From Archaeoglobaceae archaeon (lineage in GTDB: Archaea; Halobacteriota; Archaeoglobi; Archaeoglobales; Archaeoglobaceae): a stretch of 36,234 nucleotides of DNA. How positions within the stretch are numbered: position 1 is the first letter of the stretch; each line of letters opens with the position of its first letter. The stretch covers positions 1 through 36,234 of the forward strand of contig WAPX01000009.1 of the NCBI GenBank assembly GCA_015520485.1, written 5' to 3'. The notes beneath the pieces were generated by a model that saw only the letters and a list, made by a program, of their open reading frames with translations, had not been told where the DNA came from and did not search any database. The translations under genes were made by a program, and so were the position numbers. This document shows, in pieces, positions 30,978 to 36,234 of the stretch.

Positions 30978-32169
30978 ATGAGTTTCTACAAGTACAATCT
31001 CCAAAGAGCTCTGTAGAACTTCAGGGAAAAGTATCCAGAGAACTTTGAATTTGTTGAGGATTTTGCAGAGGACTTAATTGCAAATAGAATCTCAGAGCTA
31101 AGAGTGTACTCCTACATCTGCTGGTTGAGGAGATTTCTGGAGATTGTCCCAAAAAAGCTTGAGCAATGGGAAAGAAGAGACATCAGAAAGGTGATAAATC
31201 ACTACCAGAGGAGGGTAGAGAAAGGAGAACTAAGTGAGAACACACTTGTAGAAGTCAAGAAAACACTAAAAAAGTTCTTTAAATGGGCTGGAAAAGAAGA
31301 ACTGGTGAACTGGTTTACGGGCAGTGGATGGGAAAACAGAGTATCACCCAACGATCTCATCACAGAGGAAGAATTCAAAGAGATGATGAACGCATGCATG
31401 AATTCGAGAGACAGGGCAATGATATCTTTACTTTATGAATCCGGGGCGAGAGTTGGTGAAATCGGCTCAATGAGGATAAAAGATGTATCCTTTGGCGATT
31501 ATGGAGCGATTGTGTGGTTGCCAAAATCTAAGACAGTTAGAAGGAAGCTAAGAGTGGTTTACTCAGCAAGATATCTTTCAGAGTGGTTATCTGATCATCC
31601 ATTAAAAGATGAGACAGAAGCTCCACTCTGGATAAAGCTCACAGGGTAGGAATGCGATGAAAGCCATGGCTTATGATGATATAAGAAAGATAGCAAATAG
31701 AGCAGGAATAAAGAAGAGAGTACATCCGCATTTGTTCAGGCATACAAGGGCAACAAAGCTTCTATCAAAAGTTTCTGAATCAATTGGAGCAAAATACATG
31801 GGTTGGGTTCCTGGAAGTGACATGGTTAGAGTTTACGTCCATTTAGCAAGCGAGGATGTTGATGAGGCCATTTTAAGAATGCATGGCATCAAAACGAACG
31901 GCAATGGCAAAGATTTGGAAGTTAAGCAGTGTCCTCGCTGCTTAATGGTTAATCCTGCAACATCAAGGTTCTGCTCAAGGTGTGGCTTACCGCTTACGGA
32001 GGAAGCAATACAGGAAGTCGAAGAGTGGGAGAAGAGGAAGGCTGAAGCGCTAAACAGCCTCTCTGATCCTCAGGTTCTGAAGCTTCTGATGGGAATGCAG
32101 AGAGAAATAGACAGACTTAGGGCAGAGATTGAAAAAGTAAGGAGTGAAAGCGGAGGAGGGATTGAATGA
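30978..32169 (+). pseudogene. Tyrosine recombinase (archaeal integrase), interrupted
   Basis: The integrase starts at ATG 30978 after an AGGAGG ribosome-binding site. An in-frame TAG at 31014-31016 interrupts codon 13, and the frame then stays open to 31649. There LTG ends in TAG; removing one G of GGG at about 31645-31647 would restore LTGRNAMKAMAYDD and join the next frame through 32169. All catalytic residues survive across the two frames: Arg in ESGARVGEIGSMRIKDV, Lys in VWLPKSKTVRRKL, HLFRHTRATKL, and Tyr in DMVRVYVHLASEDV. A zinc ribbon (CPRCLMVNPATSRFCSRCG) and a C-terminal coiled coil follow. Only two changes separate it from an intact gene of about 400 residues, so the breakage is recent or due to sequencing error. 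Confidence 0.82.
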
Positions 32170-33257
32170 GATACTTGAAATGGGATGAAACACTCTTCAA
32201 GAACGAGAATGTGTTCGATCCCGATTATCTTCCTGAAGTTCTTTTGCACAGGGGAATGCAGCTCACAGCTCTGGCAGCAAATCTAAGGCCAGCTTTAAGA
32301 AATTCAGCTCCAATTCATACCCTTTTATTTGGTCCTCCTGCCACTGGCAAGACTTCGGCAATCAGGACGATTTTCAGCGAGCTAAAAGAGTACGGAATTT
32401 GCACGGTTTACATAAGATGTCCTCTGGTTGCAACAGCATACAAGGTCATGGCTAGGATATTTGAATGCGTGTGCAATCACCAGCCCCCTCAGACGGGTGT
32501 ATCCATAACAAGGCTGTACGATTCGATATGCAGCAAGCTTGCAGAAGACGGAAAGGTTCTCGTAGTTGCTCTCGACGATCTGAATTTTCTGGAAGCGGAT
32601 GTTGCGAATGAAATTCTCTACATTCTCCTGAAGGCACATGAAGAGTACGCCGTTAAGATCGGGATCGTTGCTGCTGCGACTGAAAGAGTTATGCTGGACA
32701 TGAAGACGGGAGCGATCTTCCATCCCGACGAGATCTACTTTCCTTTGTACGATGAGAGCGAGATCAGAGATATCCTCAGGCAGAGGGTGAAGCTGGGGTT
32801 TTACGATGGAGCAATGACGGATGAGGCGTTTGATAGAATCGTTGAGCTGACAGCAAAGGTGTGCGATCTGAGGTTTGGAATCTACCTGTTGAGGATGGCA
32901 GGAATTGAGGCTGAGAACAGGGCTAGCAGGAGGGTGGAGGTCAAAGATGTTGAGATTGTATATGAAGGTGGGACCAAAGTTTTCCTTGCTAAAAGCATCT
33001 CAGCTTTAAACAGTGATGAGAGAGAAACTCTGAAGATAATCTACTCTATTAAAGGAGACGTGAACTCAGGAGACGTATTCAAAATCCTCAAATCAGAAGT
33101 TAACATGAGCTACACCCGATTCTACGAGATAATCAACAAGCTGGAAAGACTCAGGCTGATTGACGTCGTCATGGGAAGGAAAGGCAAGGGAAGGACGAGG
33201 TACATCATAAAGAAGTACGATCCCAGAGTAATGCTAAAGGCTCTGATGGAGTATTAG
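32166..33257 (+). CDS. Orc1/Cdc6-family AAA+ initiator protein
   Basis: 363-residue replication-initiator-like ATPase. Walker A is GPPATGKT at residues 56-63; the Walker B strand is VLVVALDDLNFL, with LDD where classical Cdc6 has LDE. The helical lid (about 220-270) and a C-terminal winged-helix domain (about 280-360, with SYTRFYEIINKLERLRLIDV as the recognition region) complete the fold. It is shorter than the main chromosomal Orc1-1 (about 400 residues). ATG overlaps the recombinase stop by four bases, so both are expressed together. This points to replication or partition of the element rather than of the chromosome. No origin-recognition boxes were seen nearby. Confidence 0.88.
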   Translation: MRYLKWDETLFKNENVFDPDYLPEVLLHRGMQLTALAANLRPALRNSAPIHTLLFGPPATGKTSAIRTIFSELKEYGICTVYIRCPLVATAYKVMARIFECVCNHQPPQTGVSITRLYDSICSKLAEDGKVLVVALDDLNFLEADVANEILYILLKAHEEYAVKIGIVAAATERVMLDMKTGAIFHPDEIYFPLYDESEIRDILRQRVKLGFYDGAMTDEAFDRIVELTAKVCDLRFGIYLLRMAGIEAENRASRRVEVKDVEIVYEGGTKVFLAKSISALNSDERETLKIIYSIKGDVNSGDVFKILKSEVNMSYTRFYEIINKLERLRLIDVVMGRKGKGRTRYIIKKYDPRVMLKALMEY

Positions 33258-33318
33258 TGCCGTGAGGTAAGAACGTGAACATCGGAAGATTGGAAAATAG
33301 TATTTGTTGAGTAAAATC

Positions 33319-33414
33319 ATGGAAATCAGCGCTGAACAAGAGGTAGAAACTATTAGGGATGCGATTGAACAAAAAAGAATTGAATGGGTAGTTTTGAGGG
33401 TTGGGGGTAGCTGA
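33319..33414 (+). CDS. Very small possible protein (31 residues)
   Basis: An ATG at 33319 opens 31 codons, starting MEISAEQEVETIRDAIEQKR, with helix-like, acidic composition and a TGA just before the next gene's ATG. No ribosome-binding site is obvious. It could be a real leader peptide, a decayed gene start or chance. Listed because it fills the gap between the initiator and the membrane genes and ends one base before the next start codon. Confidence 0.25.
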   Translation: MEISAEQEVETIRDAIEQKRIEWVVLRVGGS

Positions 33415-33415
33415 T

Positions 33416-33808
33416 ATGGGAATAAACTTGTTAAGGCTATGGAATTACTGGAACATTCTTTCAATCATCATTGGTAGCTTTTTAATTGCAATGCTCTCAG
33501 GATTTTCAGCTTACTTTCTCTTTAAATTCCTTGGATTTAGCGGTTCTTTTTCCGACTCAATGGGTTTTCTTGCCCACTATCTCACTATCTTTATTTCAGC
33601 GACTCTGCTCCTTAAGCATGCTGCCGAAAAAGGCTATGCTGTGTTTAAAGCTCCGAAAAGTCTGATTTTTGTTGCAATTCCTGTGTTAATAGTTTCTCTG
33701 ATCTTATTTAGTTCCGGAAACTTTCTGATGATCTTCCCAATTGACGCCTCGTTGATAACGCTTGCATTTGTTGTTGCCTACAGACTCGTTGATAAAAAGG
33801 GAAAATGA
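33416..33808 (+). CDS. Small membrane protein of the integrated element
   Basis: 130-residue protein with four hydrophobic segments (about residues 13-35, 50-66, 84-100 and 105-122) and a lysine-rich tail. ATG 33416 is chosen because GGGGGT lies 8 bases upstream, inside the end of the small reading frame before it. Its stop overlaps the next membrane gene by four bases (ATGA), so the two form an operon. No family recognised. Confidence 0.6.
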   Translation: MGINLLRLWNYWNILSIIIGSFLIAMLSGFSAYFLFKFLGFSGSFSDSMGFLAHYLTIFISATLLLKHAAEKGYAVFKAPKSLIFVAIPVLIVSLILFSSGNFLMIFPIDASLITLAFVVAYRLVDKKGK

Positions 33809-34155
33809 CGTTAAGGAAATATCCTCTCGCAACCCTGTATACATTACTTTTCTTCCTGAACGTCCTCGATTATCTGACGACTGTTTACTGCTTGGAAAAC
33901 GTCCCGAATTGCTATGAAACTAATCCCTGGTTTCAAACACCTGATGTGATGTTCAAATTCAAGATTCTCTACGGTGTTCCCGTAGGAATTGCTGGAGTTC
34001 TCGTTGGTTTTGCCTTTGACAAGATCAGAATGAGGTACAGATCAAAACCCGTTTTACTTGGTTATTTCGTTTTATTTGCCATAATATTTGCAGTCTTTGT
34101 TAAGTCCTGTCTTGTAGTTGCTAACAATATTGATAATATTCTCAGGTACGGTTAG
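33805..34155 (+). CDS. Small membrane protein (DUF5658-like)
   Basis: 116-residue protein with three hydrophobic segments (about residues 8-28, 53-74 and 84-106). Its N-terminal half has the pattern NVLDYLTTVYCLENVPNCYE followed by TNPWF, that is, D-x-L-T-T then E-x-N-P. This resembles the DUF5658 family of prokaryotic membrane proteins; the match is from memory. Overlaps the preceding membrane gene by four bases. The next gene is convergent with a 20-base gap. Function unknown. Confidence 0.62.
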   Translation: MTLRKYPLATLYTLLFFLNVLDYLTTVYCLENVPNCYETNPWFQTPDVMFKFKILYGVPVGIAGVLVGFAFDKIRMRYRSKPVLLGYFVLFAIIFAVFVKSCLVVANNIDNILRYG

Positions 34156-34175
34156 CCTTCTGATATACTCCAGCT

Positions 34176-34754
34176 TCATCCTTTCTTTAGAGGTTTTTCC
34201 CACTGTCCAATCTCAAGCCTGAACAACTTCAATAACTCTCTTTGTTTTTCCGTAAGAATTAATTCTCCGTTCCTCTGCTCTGGATAAATTTCTGCTTCAT
34301 CCCAGAACTTTTTCCTAACACTTGTGGCTATTCCTATTTTCACACCAGCTCTTTTCAGCTCTTCGATTAACTTTTTTGCGTTAAATAGATAAACATACGA
34401 TATAACCCAAGGTCTTTTCTTTTCCTTCGAGGATTCTGGCGGCGAGGGTTCACCTGTCATAACGAGGTAATAATCTGGAACCGCGTTTTTGTTGATATCT
34501 AACATTCGCTCATTCTTTCCGTACCATTTGATGTTTACAGTCTTGCCTGCAAGGTTGCCACTCCTAAAATATCCATCAAACCCTTTATTGGTTGCGGACC
34601 TCTCCAATTCTATATCGAAAATCCTGGAAGCTATGAACTCCCCAACATGGCTACGTTCTGCAGGTCTATTTATTATTCCTGCAATCTCGTTATCTATTTC
34701 TATTCTACATTTAATTAGTTCTGCAAGTTTTTCCAAATCTTTGTAGCTGTTCAA
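34176..34754 (-). CDS. Possible PD-(D/E)XK-like nuclease
   Basis: 192-residue cytosolic protein. An N-terminal helix (about residues 1-30) precedes a core with the order of a restriction-endonuclease-like fold: E39 in HVGEFIASRIF; D60 in NKGFDGYF; a strand VNIKWYGK with N74-I-K76 in the D/E-x-K position; and DYYLVMTGE (about 94-102). An N instead of D/E before x-K is unusual, but substitutions at this position occur in this superfamily. The C-terminal third is helical and charged. Last gene of the minus-strand run, 17 bases after the DUF365 gene, hence likely co-transcribed. The nuclease assignment is inference. Confidence 0.5.
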   Translation of the reverse strand: MNSYKDLEKLAELIKCRIEIDNEIAGIINRPAERSHVGEFIASRIFDIELERSATNKGFDGYFRSGNLAGKTVNIKWYGKNERMLDINKNAVPDYYLVMTGEPSPPESSKEKKRPWVISYVYLFNAKKLIEELKRAGVKIGIATSVRKKFWDEAEIYPEQRNGELILTEKQRELLKLFRLEIGQWEKPLKKG

Positions 34755-34771
34755 CTCAAAACACCTAAAAC

Positions 34772-35200
34772 TTAGTCCCTCAGATATTGCCCTCCAACTG
34801 GAACAAAACGTTTTGGCTTGATAGGTTTGTCGTACTTTTTAATATCCTCAAGTTCGATGGCCATCCAGAGCTTTTTCTTCTGCTGTCCTCTGCTCTTCCA
34901 TCCAGACTTCCATCTCTCTTGAGATTTAATGTACTCCTTAAGCTCATCCTTGGTAAGAAAAATCCTGTCGCCATAGGTTTCGTAGAGCTTCATAGGGTCT
35001 TCTGAAAGAATAACTCTCTTTATCTTCGCCTCCCCAACGAATCCTGTATCTTCCCTCGACTGATAAAAAACGAACTTCATACCTGGCTTTAGTTGCTTCC
35101 AGACAGTGGCTGGCTTTACAAAGACATCTTTGCCCTTGAAAAAGCGATCCATAAATTGTTTGGGAATTGGATACGTTACTCCAACGATTTCGGACATCAA
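34772..35200 (-). CDS. DUF365 family protein (PUA/ASCH-like fold suspected)
   Basis: 142-residue protein matching the archaeal DUF365 family as I know it: GVTYPIPKQFMDRFFKGKDV (about residues 7-26), KPATVWKQLKPGMKFVFYQS (29-48), VGEAKIKRV, YGDRIFLTKDELKEYI (76-91) and the C-terminal PIKPKRFVPVGGQYLRD. The beta-rich layout with FVFYQSRED and GFVGEAKI resembles PUA-like (ASCH/EVE) domains that bind RNA or modified bases; that link is not verified. ATG at 35197 (residue 2) is an alternative start. It lies between the PLD-type and nuclease-like genes on the same strand. Confidence 0.72.
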   Translation of the reverse strand: MMSEIVGVTYPIPKQFMDRFFKGKDVFVKPATVWKQLKPGMKFVFYQSREDTGFVGEAKIKRVILSEDPMKLYETYGDRIFLTKDELKEYIKSQERWKSGWKSRGQQKKKLWMAIELEDIKKYDKPIKPKRFVPVGGQYLRD

Positions 35201-35210
35201 ACCACCTATG

Positions 35211-35543
35211 TTACGGTTTTATTTCTTTACCCCATCTATAGTAGGGAAGGAAGTGATTATCGTTTAAATCTTTAACAACACTTGGCTCGGTTACAAGTTT
35301 CCTCATTTCCCCTTCGCGTGTCCACCCAGCAAATGTAGAATTGGCACTTCCTTCAAAAGCTAAAACACCATCAACGATTACTAACTTTTGGTGTGATTCA
35401 TAATTGTATTTTATAGTTATATTCTGCTCCCATACAGATTCGACGAACTTTCTCAAAAAGTCATCTGGCTTCATCACAACTATTTTAATTTTGCAACCTG
35501 CTTTGGCTTTTATAGCGAGGACACCTGCAAAAAATTGATCCAC
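35211..35543 (-). CDS. PLD-type phosphodiesterase/nuclease, 5' end unclear
   Basis: 110-residue reading from a GTG at 35543, containing one HKD motif: SHQKLVIVDGVLAFEGSANS, with H, K and D as catalytic residues of phospholipase-D-like nucleases. Such proteins work as dimers when only one motif is present. The same frame stays open upstream to 35678 and encodes LWTLLNVIAAARYFINIASG, exactly the first helix and strand expected before this domain, but there is no ATG, GTG or TTG in that part, which overlaps the 3' end of the zinc-ribbon gene. Either the start is non-standard or the gene has lost its 5' end. Confidence 0.65.
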   Translation of the reverse strand: MDQFFAGVLAIKAKAGCKIKIVVMKPDDFLRKFVESVWEQNITIKYNYESHQKLVIVDGVLAFEGSANSTFAGWTREGEMRKLVTEPSVVKDLNDNHFLPYYRWGKEIKP

Positions 35544-35590
35544 TTCCCCGCTGGCGATATTTATAAAATATCTTGCAGCTGCAATTACAT

Positions 35591-35995
35591 TCAGAAGTGT
35601 CCATAGATCAATTTTTGTATAAAATGAGTTACATAACTTGGCACCTCCGAATATATTTCCTCTAAATGTCTGACCATCTCATCTTTTTTGAATCCTCCAA
35701 AGCAATTTGCAAATTCATAAATTTCTTTATAACCGCATTTGGGGCAACTTTCTTTAAAGTATTCGAAATCAAAGTATCCACAATTAGGGCAATAGCAGAT
35801 TTCAGGAGAAGATAACACTTCAGAAATCAATTCATCATCCTCCAAGCTAAAAAGAGTCTTGAGATTTAAGTTTACCCAGTCCTCAAATTTTATTTTTTCC
35901 TTAGCACAATCTTTGCATAACTTTCCATATTTTTGTGAAACATAGTACACCTCATCTTCTCCGCAATTCGGACAGAAATCCTTTTTATTATCCAT
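35591..35995 (-). CDS. Zinc-ribbon protein of unknown function
   Basis: 134-residue protein with four CxxC-type knuckles: CPNC (C8, C11), CKDC (C27, C30), CPNC (C69, C72) and CPKC (C84, C87). The first two and the last two probably each hold one zinc ion. An acidic helical linker (KTLFSLEDDELISEVLSS) separates them, and the last 40 residues are helical. This is common for archaeal element-encoded nucleic-acid-binding or adaptor proteins. Its 3' end overlaps, in another frame, the upstream coding potential of the PLD-type gene. Confidence 0.7.
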   Translation of the reverse strand: MDNKKDFCPNCGEDEVYYVSQKYGKLCKDCAKEKIKFEDWVNLNLKTLFSLEDDELISEVLSSPEICYCPNCGYFDFEYFKESCPKCGYKEIYEFANCFGGFKKDEMVRHLEEIYSEVPSYVTHFIQKLIYGHF

Positions 35996-36025
35996 TTCTC
36001 ACCACACTACTAAATTTTTATCTCC

Positions 36026-36223
36026 TCATGACGTCTTAATCAGCTCCTTCCCCGTTTGGATCTCCTTTCCCTCTTTCTTAGCGGCTTCAATCCACAGCTC
36101 GATTGCTACTTTGATTTCTTTTAAAGCCTCCTCCTCAGTCTCACCAAAGGCAGAACAGCCAGGCAGCTCAGGAACTACAGCGATATACCCTTCGTCTTCT
36201 TCGCTGTAGAAGATTGCATGCAT
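36026..36223 (-). CDS. hicB: HicB-family antitoxin
   Basis: 65-residue protein with the typical HicB sequence HAIFYSEEDEGYIAVVPELP followed by GCSAFGETEEEALKEIKVAI and a short charged tail. It is the compact HicB form without a DNA-binding domain. No HicA lies downstream (a 30-base gap leads to the zinc-ribbon gene). If a toxin exists it must lie upstream, beyond the window edge, in the hicA-hicB order, unlike the pair at 21462-21922. The ATG is preceded by GGGGATTTAAA at the edge of the window. Confidence 0.85.
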   Translation of the reverse strand: MHAIFYSEEDEGYIAVVPELPGCSAFGETEEEALKEIKVAIELWIEAAKKEGKEIQTGKELIKTS

Positions 36224-36234
36224 TTTAAATCCCC

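Larger units (their letters stand above)
30880..36234. mobile_element. Likely integrated plasmid- or virus-like element (right end outside window)
   Basis: The right part of the window groups a tyrosine recombinase, a non-core Orc1/Cdc6 initiator, small membrane proteins, a nuclease-like protein, a PLD-type protein, a zinc-ribbon protein and a HicB antitoxin, with few housekeeping genes. Recombinase plus initiator is the usual core of archaeal integrative elements. The left edge is placed near the att-like sequence at 30905-30928. The right edge is not seen, and no direct repeat could be matched within the window, so the limits are provisional. Confidence 0.45.

Noticed and set aside
31014-31016. 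TAG in the integrase read as pyrrolysine
   Set aside because: Nothing in the window suggests pyrrolysine genes, and a second independent defect (frameshift near 31647) points to ordinary damage or error.
1-36234. CRISPR array
   Set aside because: No regularly spaced repeats of 24-37 bases were seen, and no cas genes.

Overview
The window looks like a chromosomal segment of a hyperthermophilic euryarchaeon, most probably a member of the Archaeoglobales (Archaeoglobus, Ferroglobus or Geoglobus type). The evidence is a thermosome subunit, an archaeal-type PEP carboxylase, an archaeal exosome Csl4, RNA polymerase subunit L, a HerA helicase, a ribose-1,5-bisphosphate isomerase and an HdrA-MvhD flavoprotein. 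Two intronless tRNA genes lack an encoded CCA, arginine codons are mostly AGA/AGG, and many genes start about 25 bases after a TATA box. The genus assignment is inference.

Bases 1-20810 are dense core genome: thermosome C-terminus; PAC2-family protein plus a small partner; Sua5-type tRNA modification enzyme; membrane methyltransferase; PEP carboxylase; hydantoinase-like protein; a METTL5-like methyltransferase, Csl4 and Rpo11 run; HtpX; tRNA-Gly(TCC); a HerA helicase followed after 5 bases by a tandem-SIS protein; amidohydrolase plus isochorismatase-like pair; R15P isomerase; nitrilase-family hydrolase facing a stand-alone CobN; an MFS transporter; and tRNA-Ala(GGC).

Bases 20811-23290, just after tRNA-Ala, are a decayed accessory patch. 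It holds the cysteine-rich tail of a lost gene, the signal peptide and first residues of a PQQ-propeller-like protein, an intact HicB/HicA toxin-antitoxin pair, a shredded small gene and a transposase broken in several places. Bases 23294-30544 return to core genes: orphan HdrA-MvhD fusion, a decayed TIM-barrel sugar isomerase, two membrane proteins, a class-I glutamine amidotransferase, and a DUF2148 protein overlapping an RsmB/NSUN-type RNA methyltransferase.

Bases from about 30630 to the right edge look like an integrated genetic element. It has a tyrosine recombinase interrupted by one in-frame TAG and one single-base frameshift, overlapped by an Orc1/Cdc6-family initiator, then small membrane proteins. 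A minus-strand run follows: a possible PD-(D/E)XK-like nuclease, a DUF365 protein, a PLD-type phosphodiesterase with no normal start codon for its first strand, a zinc-ribbon protein and a HicB antitoxin. This minus-strand run is the best candidate for an undescribed system, perhaps defence or restriction. Its function is inference from gene content only.
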